A stretch of 6,197 bases of DNA from Thermoplasmatota archaeon (GTDB lineage: Bacteria > Pseudomonadota > Gammaproteobacteria > Burkholderiales > Thiobacillaceae). The position numbers and the translations under genes were made by a program. The stretch lies in assembly GCA_023475455.1 (NCBI GenBank), contig JAMCVR010000136.1, positions 1 to 6,197 of the forward strand, in the 5' to 3' direction. The notes beneath the pieces are model-generated. The model was not told the origin of the DNA, did no database searches, and worked only from the letters and a program-made list of their open reading frames with translations. This document shows positions 1 through 5,503 of this stretch, in pieces (position 1 is the stretch's first letter; each line of letters opens with the position of its first letter).

Positions 1-39
1 GCCTATTTCGACAAACTCGGCGTACCCCGACTCTCATGA
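1..39 (+). CDS. Group II intron reverse transcriptase/maturase, C-terminal 12 codons (partial)
   Basis: Reading from base 1, the frame gives AYFDKLGVPRLS followed by TGA at 37-39. Intron-encoded proteins often end in a similar AYF/AWF...LG-x-P-x-L peptide. Their stop codon usually lies a few bases before domain V, as here, where 13 nt separate the stop from the hairpin at 53. The protein would be a reverse transcriptase with maturase activity, needed for splicing and retrohoming of the intron. The identification rests mainly on position relative to domain V. Twelve residues are too few to prove homology, and integrity of the gene upstream cannot be judged. Confidence 0.7.
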   Translation, partial: AYFDKLGVPRLS

Positions 40-52
40 CCTCAACTTCTCG

Positions 53-86
53 AACCGCCCGGTGCGGACCCGCATGCCGGGTGGTG
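53..86 (+). ncRNA. Group II intron domain V (catalytic hairpin)
   Basis: The stretch folds into the canonical 34-nt domain V. The lower stem pairs 54-62 with 77-85 (nine pairs, including a G57-T82 wobble). A two-base bulge on the 3' side (T75 G76) follows. The upper stem pairs TGCG at 63-66 with CGCA at 71-74, and a four-base loop occupies 67-70. The triad C56-G57-C58 pairs with G81-T82-G83 and keeps the conserved G-U wobble in the middle. In group II introns this triad and the bulge bind the two catalytic metal ions. No disruption is visible, so the catalytic core looks intact in the part seen. Confidence 0.87.
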
Positions 87-124
87 TGGGAGGGGTGCGG
101 TCAGGATTGACCGTCCCCTATCCC
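87..124 (+). ncRNA. Group II intron domain VI (branch-point hairpin)
   Basis: The distal stem pairs 98-103 (CGGTCA) with 108-113 (TGACCG) around a GGAT loop at 104-107. A small internal loop follows (TG at 96-97 opposite T at 114). The proximal stem pairs GGGG at 92-95 with CCCC at 115-118, and A91 with T119. A120 is unpaired, and pairing resumes with G90-T121, G89-C122 and G88-C123. A bulged adenosine at this place is the nucleophile for lariat formation in group II introns. Its position 7 nt before the proposed 3' end fits the family norm. Confidence 0.83.
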
Positions 125-143
125 GATGTGCGGTGGGTGATGC

Positions 144-165
144 ATATGGCCCGAACGGCTCATTT
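144..165 (+). repeat. Imperfect palindrome related to the one at 2349-2380
   Basis: ATATGGCCCGAACGG (144-158) continues into CTCATTT, giving an imperfect inverted repeat centred at 154.5. Seven of ten arm positions form Watson-Crick pairs, plus one G-T pair. The same 15 bases occur on the - strand at 2361-2375, inside a perfect palindrome. The copy lies 17 nt after the inferred intron end and about 100 nt before the nucleotidase start codon. It could be a regulator-binding site or a dispersed structural repeat. The sequence alone does not decide. Confidence 0.5.
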
Positions 166-225
166 CCTGCGTTTTTCTGGATGGGTGTTTTGTAACCTTC
201 TTTCTTCAGAGTGGTGGCTGAACCG

Positions 226-246
226 TGCGAGTCCCTCGCATTTTTT
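226..246 (+). terminator. Intrinsic terminator hairpin in the nucleotidase leader (possible attenuator)
   Basis: TGCGAG (226-231), loop TCC (232-234) and CTCGCA (235-240) form a perfect 6-bp stem followed directly by six T residues (241-246). This is the standard Rho-independent form on the + strand. It lies 22 nt upstream of the ATG at 269, with only the Shine-Dalgarno region in between. If transcription of the nucleotidase starts upstream, the hairpin would act as an attenuator or would insulate the gene from intron read-through. If a promoter lay between 247 and 268 the leader would be implausibly short, so read-through control seems more likely. Confidence 0.65.
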
Positions 247-258
247 CCCGTTTCCGTT

Positions 259-263
259 GGAGA
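259..263 (+). promoter_or_regulatory. Ribosome binding site fixing the nucleotidase start
   Basis: GGAGA lies 5 nt before the ATG at 269. The same frame is open back to a GTG at 62. However, the ribosome site, the signal peptide that begins at 269, and the terminator hairpin at 226-246 together favour 269 as the true start. Confidence 0.75.
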
Positions 264-268
264 AAAAC

Positions 269-2242
269 ATGAAGCATCTGGCCCACCCCCTCGCTGTCGG
301 CGTGCTGTTGTCGCTTTCCGTGCAAGTCCAGGCGGCCTGTCTGGATACCCGCCCCAGCGTTTTTGCCGGCACGGTGGATTCCACGGTGCCCAATCAGGAG
401 GTCGGCGGGGTGTGCATGAACGATCTCATCGTCGACGCTGCCGCCGAGGGCGCCAACTGGGGCAATCATGGCGCGTTTGTGAGCGCGGTGTCCGGACTGA
501 CGCGGGACTGGCTGAAGGCGAAAGCCATCAGCAACACGGAACGGAGCCGGATCGTGAGCGCCGCGGCCCGGTCCGATGTGGGTGACACCTTGCTGGTCAA
601 GATTGCCGCCATCAACGATTTCCACGGCCAGTTGTTCAGCCCGGGGAATTTTGCCGGCAAGCCGGTGGGCGGCATCGATGCCCTGGCGGCTTACGTGAAT
701 GCCATCCGCGCCAAGTCGCCCAACAGCGTGGCGGTGTCCGCCGGCGACCTGATCGGCGCGACGCCGCTGGTCTCGGCCCTGTTCCACGACGAGCCCACGA
801 TCGAAGGCATGAATATCCTGGGCCTGGACTTCAATGCCGTGGGCAACCACGAATTCGACGAGGGGCGCGACGAGCTGCTGCGCATGCAGAACGGCGGCTG
901 CCACCCCACCGACCCCAACTCCTGCCAGGGCGATGTCGTGGGAACGCCTGTCCCGTTCGAGGGCGCCCGGTTCAAGTTCCTGGCGGCCAACGTCACCGAA
1001 AAGGCCGACGGCAAGACCCTGTTCCCGGCGTATGCGATCAGGAACTTCCAGGGCAACAAGGTGGCCTTCGTCGGCATGACGCTGGAAGCCACGCCCAGCA
1101 TCGTCACCCCCAGCGGCATTGCCACGCTGGATTTCCACGATGAGGCCGACACGGTCAATGCGCTGGTCCCCGAGCTGAAAGCGCAGGGCGTGGAAACCGT
1201 CGTGGTGCTGGTTCACGAAGGCGGCCGGGATACCACCGGCGCGGTCATCAACGACTGCAGCAACGTTTCCGGCGCGATTCTCGACATCGTCCGGCGCCTG
1301 GATGACGCGGTGGACCTGGTCGTCAGCGGCCATACGCACCAGGCCTATCTGTGCAGCCTGCCCAACAGGGCGGGCCGCAATATCCCGGTGACCAGCACCA
1401 ACGCGCAGGGACGGACCGTCACCGAGATCGATCTGGTCATCGATACAGAAACGCGCGACGTGGCCGGCATTGCCGTCGACAATGTGGTGGTGGATCGCAG
1501 CAACACGGCCGTCACCCCGGTGGCCGCGCTGACCGCGCTGGCGAACAACTACAATGCCTTGGCCGCGCCGCTCGCCAACACGCCCCTGGGCAGCATCACG
1601 GCCGCCGTCACTCGCAGCACCAATGCCGCGGGCGAGTCCGCGCTGGGCGATGTGATCGCCGATGCGCAGCTGGAAGCCACCGCCGCCCCCGAACCGGGGG
1701 GCGCGGTGATCGCCGTGATGAACCCGGGCGGCATCCGGGGCGACTTCACATACCCGAGCAGCGCAGCGCTGGAGGGCGACGGCGTGGTGACCTACGGCGA
1801 GGCTTTCAGCGTGCAGCCTTTTGGCAATTCCCTGGTGACCAAGACCTTCACCGGCCAGCAGATTTATGACCTGCTGGAGCAACAGTGGGGCGCGCTGCAG
1901 CCTTTCGCACGCATCCTGCAGGTGTCGGATGGCTTCAGCTACCAGCACACGTTCGACACCGCGCCCGCCAGCTTCGCGGCACAAAAAGGCGGCCAATACG
2001 TCTGCGACGGCAGCGTCAAGCTCAATGGCGTGGCGATCGACAAACTCGCCAGCTACCGCGTGACCATGAACTCCTTCCTGGCCTCGGGCGGCGACAATTT
2101 CACGGTGTTCAACCAGGGCACTGCCCAACTGGGCGGCCCCCTCGACCTCGACGCGATGCAGCAGTACTTCACGGCGCACAATCCGGTCGTGCCCGGCGCG
2201 CAGGACCGCATTGTCCGGCTTGCTGCCTGCCCGGCGCCTTGA
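269..2242 (+). CDS. Secreted 5'-nucleotidase / bifunctional metallophosphatase (UshA family)
   Basis: This 657-aa protein is predicted to hydrolyse nucleotides or related phosphoesters outside the cytoplasm, probably for phosphate or nucleoside salvage. A Sec signal peptide spans residues 1-22, with cleavage likely after VQA; the Cys at 24 does not form a lipobox. Residues about 40-105 form an extra module with an NHGAFVS motif (66-72) and AAARSDVG (98-105). The calcineurin-like metallophosphatase domain runs from about 112 to 360. Its ligand motifs are all present: D117-x-H119, G159-D160, G192-N193-H194-E195, H316 and G354-H355-T-H357. The 5'-nucleotidase C-terminal domain covers about 440-630, with NPGGIRGDF at 485-493, QPFGN at 516-520 and SGGDNF at 606-611. 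Substrate cannot be told from sequence; UDP-sugar hydrolase and 2',3'-cyclic phosphodiesterase are alternatives within the family. It appears monocistronic, flanked by terminators on both sides. Confidence 0.93.
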   Translation: MKHLAHPLAVGVLLSLSVQVQAACLDTRPSVFAGTVDSTVPNQEVGGVCMNDLIVDAAAEGANWGNHGAFVSAVSGLTRDWLKAKAISNTERSRIVSAAARSDVGDTLLVKIAAINDFHGQLFSPGNFAGKPVGGIDALAAYVNAIRAKSPNSVAVSAGDLIGATPLVSALFHDEPTIEGMNILGLDFNAVGNHEFDEGRDELLRMQNGGCHPTDPNSCQGDVVGTPVPFEGARFKFLAANVTEKADGKTLFPAYAIRNFQGNKVAFVGMTLEATPSIVTPSGIATLDFHDEADTVNALVPELKAQGVETVVVLVHEGGRDTTGAVINDCSNVSGAILDIVRRLDDAVDLVVSGHTHQAYLCSLPNRAGRNIPVTSTNAQGRTVTEIDLVIDTETRDVAGIAVDNVVVDRSNTAVTPVAALTALANNYNALAAPLANTPLGSITAAVTRSTNAAGESALGDVIADAQLEATAAPEPGGAVIAVMNPGGIRGDFTYPSSAALEGDGVVTYGEAFSVQPFGNSLVTKTFTGQQIYDLLEQQWGALQPFARILQVSDGFSYQHTFDTAPASFAAQKGGQYVCDGSVKLNGVAIDKLASYRVTMNSFLASGGDNFTVFNQGTAQLGGPLDLDAMQQYFTAHNPVVPGAQDRIVRLAACPAP

Positions 2243-2278
2243 AGCGGTAGAAGGGGCCTTCTTTATTCTGGACAGGCG

Positions 2279-2301
2279 AGCAGCTTTCGGGCCGCTTTTT
2301 T
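2279..2301 (+). terminator. Probable Rho-independent terminator after the nucleotidase gene
   Basis: AGCAGC (2279-2284) pairs with GCCGCT (2291-2296) with one A-C mismatch around a TTTCGG loop. A run of six T residues (2296-2301) follows. A weaker hairpin, AGAAG/CTTCT at 2249-2262 with a short loop and TTATT after it, lies between this and the stop codon. Together they probably end the nucleotidase transcript about 40-60 nt after the stop. Confidence 0.5.
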
Positions 2302-2348
2302 GCGTGTACAAGTTGCGCAGGCGGATTGTTTGTTGTGACTGCGCATGG

Positions 2349-2380
2349 CACCGATATGGCCCGTTCGGGCCATATCGGTG
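2349..2380. repeat. Perfect 15-bp inverted repeat between transcription units
   Basis: The arms are 2349-2363 and 2366-2380, separated by TT, with no mismatch. The outer part is CACCGATATG and the inner part GCCCG. It lies about 60 nt before the ExbB-like gene and about 100 nt after the nucleotidase stop. It is followed by TTTA, too short a T run for a convincing terminator. Its core ATATGGCCCGAACGG (- strand, 2361-2375) recurs at 144-158. An operator for a dimeric regulator or a dispersed palindromic repeat are both possible. Confidence 0.8.
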
Positions 2381-2415
2381 TTTACGTACTGTCATCACTG
2401 CTCCGGATAATCCGG
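2381..2415 (+). promoter_or_regulatory. Weak promoter candidate overlapping a small palindrome
   Basis: GATAAT at 2406-2411 matches five of six positions of a sigma-70 -10 box. TTTACG at 2381-2386 matches four of six of a -35 box, but the 19-nt spacer is long. The -10 candidate sits inside a perfect inverted repeat, CCGGAT-A-ATCCGG (2403-2415), which could be an operator. The ExbB-like gene needs a promoter here because a probable terminator lies upstream, but this particular assignment is tentative. Confidence 0.3.
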
Positions 2416-2442
2416 CGTTTGATGTATCCCGGTTGAACACCC

Positions 2443-4101
2443 ATGCGCGCCCTTGCTGTTGCGATTACCCTGCTGCTCTCCCTGTTTTCCGCGGCCAGCC
2501 ATGCCTGGTGGAACGAGGACTGGGCCATGCGCAAGAAAATCACGCTGACCAATCCGGCGGGCGAGGTCGCCGATGCGCCGGTGCTGATCCGCCTGCACAC
2601 CGGCAATTTCGATTTCCTCTCGGCCAACGAAAACGGCAGCGATTTGCGCGTGGTGGCGGGGGACGACGCCACCGAACTCAAGTTCCACATCGAGAAATGG
2701 GACGGCATCAACCAGTTGGCGCTGGTGTGGGTGAAAGTGCCCAAGCTGGCCGCGCAGACCGAGGCCTGGCTGTATTTCGCCAATCCCGAGGCGGCGCCCG
2801 CGTCCGATCCCAAGGGCAGCTATGACGCCGCCAGCGCGGTATTCCATTTCAACGAGGCGGGCGGCAACCCGGCCGACAGCGGGCCGAACGGGCTCGACGC
2901 GACGGCCTTCGGCGGCGAACGCGCGGCGGCGTCGTTTGCCAACGGCGGCGCCAGGTTCAATGGGTCGCAAAGCCTGACGCTGCCGGCGATCAACGCGGTC
3001 GGCGGGATGAGCGTGGCGATGTGGCTGAAGCCGGCCGCGCTCGACGGCGAATTGCTGCAGGCGGGCGGATTGAGCGCTGTGCTGGCGGGCGGCACGGTGA
3101 CCGTGCAGGCGGGCGGGGCGAGCGTCGCCGCCGGCGCGCCGCTCACGGCGGGCAAGTGGCATCACCTGGCGATCACGGTCGACGGCACGCTCAAGGTCTA
3201 CGTCGACGGCAAGCTGGCGGGCGAGGCGCCGGGCGCCGCGCTGCCGGAAGGTGCCATGACCGTGGGCGCCGGCTACCACGGCGAGCTCGACGAGGTGCAG
3301 CTCGCCGGCCAGGTGCGCGACGCCGCGTGGATCGCGGTGCAGGCGGCGCAGGGGCCGGACGGCACGCTGGTGATGCTGGGCGAGGACGAGGCCGGCGAAG
3401 GCGGCGAATCGGCTTCGTACTTCGGGGTGATCCTGCAATCGGTGACGCTGGACGGCTGGGTCGTCATCGGCGTCCTGGCGGTGATGCTGGTGGTGGCGGC
3501 GTGGGTGATGATCGACAAGGCGGGCTACGTCAACCGCGTCGACAAGTCGAACAGCCGCTTCATGGAGAAATTCCGCGAGCTGTCGACCGATCTGGCGATG
3601 ATCGACAAGGCCAGGGGACTGGCCGACGAGTTCCGCCATTCCCCGCTCTACCGCATCTATCACATCGGCGCGGTCGAACTGGGCCGCCGTTTCAAGGATA
3701 CCGATGCCAGCCACGGCGCGCAGACGCTGTCGCCGCAGTCGCTCGACGCCATCCGTGCCAGCCTGGACGCCGGCCTGGTGAAGGAGAACCACAAGCTCAA
3801 CCGGCTGATGGTGCTCCTGACCATCGCGATTTCCGGCGGGCCTTTCCTCGGCCTGCTCGGCACCGTGGTCGGCGTGATGATCACCTTCGCGGCGATCGCC
3901 GCCTCCGGCGACGTCAACGTCAACGCCATCGCTCCCGGCATCGCCGCCGCGCTGGTGGCCACGGTGGCGGGCCTGGCGGTCGCGATTCCCGCGCTGTTCG
4001 GCTACAACTACCTCGGCTCGCGCATCAAGACGATTTCGGCGGACATGCACATCTTCGTCGACGAATACATCACCAAGCTGGCCGAGAACTACAGCCGCTA
4101 A
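2443..4101 (+). CDS. DUF2341-LamG-ExbB fusion: MotA/TolQ/ExbB-type proton channel with periplasmic sensor-like domain
   Basis: This 552-aa inner-membrane protein joins a secreted module to a proton-channel subunit. Residues 1-22 are a signal peptide ending SHA. About 23-115 resemble DUF2341 (opening WWNEDWAMRKKITLTN). About 125-310 are a LamG / concanavalin A-like domain, with GGARFNG at 168-174 and KWHHLAITVDG at 238-248. An acidic linker leads to a membrane segment at 339-357, then a cytoplasmic helical region (about 358-453). Two further membrane segments follow at about 455-487 (with GLLGTVVG, 470-477) and 496-524. This is the three-helix ExbB/TolQ plan, in which the N-terminus is periplasmic, so the fused domains should sit in the periplasm. 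Typical ExbB is about 240 aa; the surplus is the N-terminal module. No strong Shine-Dalgarno is visible. It heads an apparent exbB-exbD-tonB-porin operon and should form a channel with the ExbD at 4409. Confidence 0.88.
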   Translation: MRALAVAITLLLSLFSAASHAWWNEDWAMRKKITLTNPAGEVADAPVLIRLHTGNFDFLSANENGSDLRVVAGDDATELKFHIEKWDGINQLALVWVKVPKLAAQTEAWLYFANPEAAPASDPKGSYDAASAVFHFNEAGGNPADSGPNGLDATAFGGERAAASFANGGARFNGSQSLTLPAINAVGGMSVAMWLKPAALDGELLQAGGLSAVLAGGTVTVQAGGASVAAGAPLTAGKWHHLAITVDGTLKVYVDGKLAGEAPGAALPEGAMTVGAGYHGELDEVQLAGQVRDAAWIAVQAAQGPDGTLVMLGEDEAGEGGESASYFGVILQSVTLDGWVVIGVLAVMLVVAAWVMIDKAGYVNRVDKSNSRFMEKFRELSTDLAMIDKARGLADEFRHSPLYRIYHIGAVELGRRFKDTDASHGAQTLSPQSLDAIRASLDAGLVKENHKLNRLMVLLTIAISGGPFLGLLGTVVGVMITFAAIAASGDVNVNAIAPGIAAALVATVAGLAVAIPALFGYNYLGSRIKTISADMHIFVDEYITKLAENYSR

Positions 4102-4165
4102 GCATGATGATGAATTCAAACCCCTCACCACAGAGGCACAGAGGCACGGAGAAAGTCCGGCATAT

Positions 4166-4182
4166 AACGGATGCTCCGTTTT
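4166..4182 (+). terminator. Small hairpin with T run, possible weak terminator
   Basis: AACGGA (4166-4171), loop TGC and TCCGTT (4175-4180) form a perfect 6-bp stem ending in TTTT (4179-4182). The stem is short and AT-closed, so any termination would be partial. It could lower expression of exbD, tonB and the porin relative to the channel gene. Confidence 0.25.
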
Positions 4183-4221
4183 CCCGTGCCTATCAGTCTT
4201 CAGATAAGAGAAAACCTGAAG

Positions 4222-4311
4222 TTGTCATTGCGAGGAGCGTAGCGACGCGGCAATCCAGAAATGTGCGATTGATCCATGCGCTGGATTGCCGCGCTTCGCT
4301 CGCAATGACAA
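4222..4311. repeat. Nested inverted repeat (TCATTGCGAG...CAATCCAG stem)
   Basis: The left arm (4222-4258) and right arm (4281-4311) pair perfectly over 13 bp (TTGTCATTGCGAG, 4222-4234, with 4299-4311) and 12 bp (GCGGCAATCCAG, 4247-4258, with 4281-4292). Between these, the left arm has 12 unpaired bases and the right arm six. The loop is 4259-4280. In RNA this would be a strong hairpin of some 25 pairs. Similar TCATTGCGAG-type palindromes are known as dispersed repeats in several bacterial groups. Base composition here is lower in GC than the flanking genes. Confidence 0.8.
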
Positions 4312-4408
4312 GGATAGGGAATTGTTCAGTGCTTTCTGGTGGGATGAAGGATCAATCCTTGTCTTTTCTCTGTGCCTCTGTGCCTCTGTGGTTAAAGGGT
4401 TTTCACCC

Positions 4409-4813
4409 ATGAAAGTCCAGGAAGACAACGAACCGTTCGACGACATCAACGTGACGCCGATGCTGGATCTGGCCTACGTGCTGCTGGTGATTTTCATCAT
4501 CATGACCACCGCGTCGGTGCAGGGCATCAAGGTCAACCTGCCGAAGGCGAGCAACGCGCCCAGCCTGGCCAAGCCGCAGACCAAGGCGATCACCATCACC
4601 GAGACCGGGCAGATTTTTCTCGACACCTATCCGGTGAGCCTTGACGAACTGCGCACCCAGCTCGGCGCGCTGAAAGCCACCAACCCCGAGCTGCCGGTGG
4701 TGGTGAAGGGCGACACCGTGGTGCAGTACGGCCGCGTCATGGAAGTGCTCGAACTGCTGGGCCAGCTCGACATCACGCAATTGGGTCTCGTCACCCAGAA
4801 GCTGGTGAAGTAA
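4409..4813 (+). CDS. exbD: ExbD-type biopolymer transport protein
   Basis: This 134-aa protein is the partner that converts proton flow through ExbB into force on TonB. A short cytoplasmic N-terminus with the family signature INVTPMLDLAYVLLVIF leads into one membrane helix (about 19-38). It contains the single essential acidic residue at D20, equivalent to D25 of E. coli ExbD. The rest (about 45-134) is the periplasmic ExbD/TolR domain. Length is normal for the family. The start at 4409 is chosen because AAAGGG (4394-4399) lies 9 nt before it and because the family begins just before the INVTP motif. The frame is also open upstream, but only through repeat sequence. The Shine-Dalgarno lies within or at the border of the right repeat end. 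The tonB-like gene follows after 5 nt, so the two are surely co-transcribed. Confidence 0.93.
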   Translation: MKVQEDNEPFDDINVTPMLDLAYVLLVIFIIMTTASVQGIKVNLPKASNAPSLAKPQTKAITITETGQIFLDTYPVSLDELRTQLGALKATNPELPVVVKGDTVVQYGRVMEVLELLGQLDITQLGLVTQKLVK

Positions 4814-4818
4814 AGAGC

Positions 4819-5484
4819 ATGGACGACCGCAAACCGGCCTGGGTGCGCTGGGGCGGCGTTGCGCTGGGGCTGGTTGCAGCCGTGCTCATCGGCATCTGGC
4901 TGAAGGACATCCTGGTCAGCGACAAGCCGGCCCGGAAACCGTCCTTGCTGCAGATCACCCTGGTGCGCCCGCCGCCTCCGCCGCCCAGGCCGCCGGAGCA
5001 GAAACCGCCCGAGCCGGAGGTGAAGGAGGAAGTGAAGATCGACCAGCCGCAGCCCACGCCCGAGCCGCAGCAGGCCGAGGCGCCGCCGCCCGGCGCGGAT
5101 CTGGGCGTGGACGCCGAAGGCAGCGGCAGCGGCGACGGCTTTGGCCTGGTCGGAAAAAAGGGGGGCGCGGATTTAATCGGAGGCGGCCCCAGGGGCAACC
5201 CGTGGGTCTGGTACGACGCGCTGGTGAACGATGCGGTGAATTCGGCGTTCCAGGCGGCGCTGGAACGCGAGAAAGCGCTCAAGAACAGGAACTACAAGGT
5301 GATCGTGAAGGTATGGATCGGCAGCGACGGCGAGGTGACGCGCGCCGCCTTGATGGACAGCACGGGCGATGCCCGGGCCGACGAGGTGCTGAAGGAGGCG
5401 TTGAAGGGCATGCGCGCCCTGCGCGGCGGCCCGCCGGCGGATATGCCGCAACCGATAAAAATCCGCGTGACTTCACGCGCCTGA
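4819..5484 (+). CDS. tonB: TonB-like periplasm-spanning energy transducer
   Basis: This 221-aa protein has the three-part plan of TonB. A single N-terminal membrane anchor lies at about 12-30. A proline-rich linker covers 49-91, with a run of six prolines at 51-56 and PE/PQ repeats. It is followed by a glycine-rich stretch (92-127). The C-terminal globular domain (about 129-221) contains YKVIVKVWIGSDGEV and ALMDSTG, then a closing beta strand PIKIRVTSR, matching the TonB/TolA C-terminal fold. It would link the ExbB/ExbD motor to an outer-membrane protein. The gene starts 5 nt after exbD and ends 19 nt before the porin gene. The C-terminal domain lacks the usual YP motif at its start and instead begins with a helical segment, resembling TolA-like or TonB_2 variants. 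TolA is therefore an alternative, but the proline-rich linker favours TonB. Confidence 0.85.
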   Translation: MDDRKPAWVRWGGVALGLVAAVLIGIWLKDILVSDKPARKPSLLQITLVRPPPPPPRPPEQKPPEPEVKEEVKIDQPQPTPEPQQAEAPPPGADLGVDAEGSGSGDGFGLVGKKGGADLIGGGPRGNPWVWYDALVNDAVNSAFQAALEREKALKNRNYKVIVKVWIGSDGEVTRAALMDSTGDARADEVLKEALKGMRALRGGPPADMPQPIKIRVTSRA

Positions 5485-5503
5485 GAGTGAACAAGAGAAC
5501 GGT

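Larger units (their letters stand above)
1..127 (+). mobile_element. Group II intron, 3' end (partial)
   Basis: This is the 3' terminal part of a self-splicing retroelement whose body lies upstream of the window. Three elements occur in the right order. First is a short open frame ending at 39, matching the end of an intron-encoded reverse transcriptase/maturase. Second is a 34-nt domain V hairpin (53-86). Third is a domain VI hairpin (87-124) with an unpaired A at 120. The sequence from the bulged A to the proposed end is ATCCCGAT, which leaves 7 nt after the branch point and ends in the AY dinucleotide expected of group II introns. The splice junction is therefore placed at 127/128. The CGC catalytic triad in domain V is compatible with bacterial class C, but the class cannot be fixed without the reverse transcriptase. 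The + strand orientation matches the downstream nucleotidase gene. Confidence 0.88.
4118..4403. repeat. MITE-like element with long inverted termini between the exbB-like and exbD genes
   Basis: The left end (4118-4155) and right end (4363-4403) are inverted copies of each other. The best-conserved 21 bp are at 4127-4147 and 4372-4392 and match perfectly. Each contains tandem CAGAGGCA units, flanked by AAACCC/GGGTTT and GAGAAA/TTTCTC. There is no transposase between them. A second inverted repeat (4222-4311) is nested inside. This occupies nearly all of the 307-nt gap between the two genes. From general familiarity, CCTCTGTG-type repeats are scattered in many proteobacterial genomes; that was not checked here. 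No target-site duplication could be recognised. Confidence 0.75.

Noticed and set aside
107..112. TTGACC as a -35 box
   Set aside because: It lies inside the domain VI stem of the intron, and no suitable -10 box occurs 16-19 nt downstream.
221..250. tRNA T-arm-like sequence around GTGCGAGTCCC
   Set aside because: No acceptor, D or anticodon arms can be built around it. The hairpin plus T run is better explained as a terminator.
62..268. N-terminal extension of the nucleotidase from GTG at 62
   Set aside because: It would run through intron domains V and VI and a terminator hairpin. It would also place a good signal peptide and ribosome site inside the protein.
206..2440. Long - strand open frame of 744 codons antisense to the nucleotidase
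   Set aside because: Its translation is Arg/His/Gly-rich and low in hydrophobic order, with no recognisable domain. It mirrors a well-supported + strand gene in GC-rich DNA, where such antisense frames are common.
2395..4131. Long - strand open frame of 578 codons antisense to the exbB fusion
   Set aside because: It shows the same His/Arg-rich shadow composition and no signal peptide or motif. The + strand product has clear domains throughout.
4127..4147. Tandem CAGAGGCA units as a CRISPR or satellite array
   Set aside because: There are only about two units and no spacers. They are explained as the terminus of an inverted-repeat element whose partner lies at 4372-4392.
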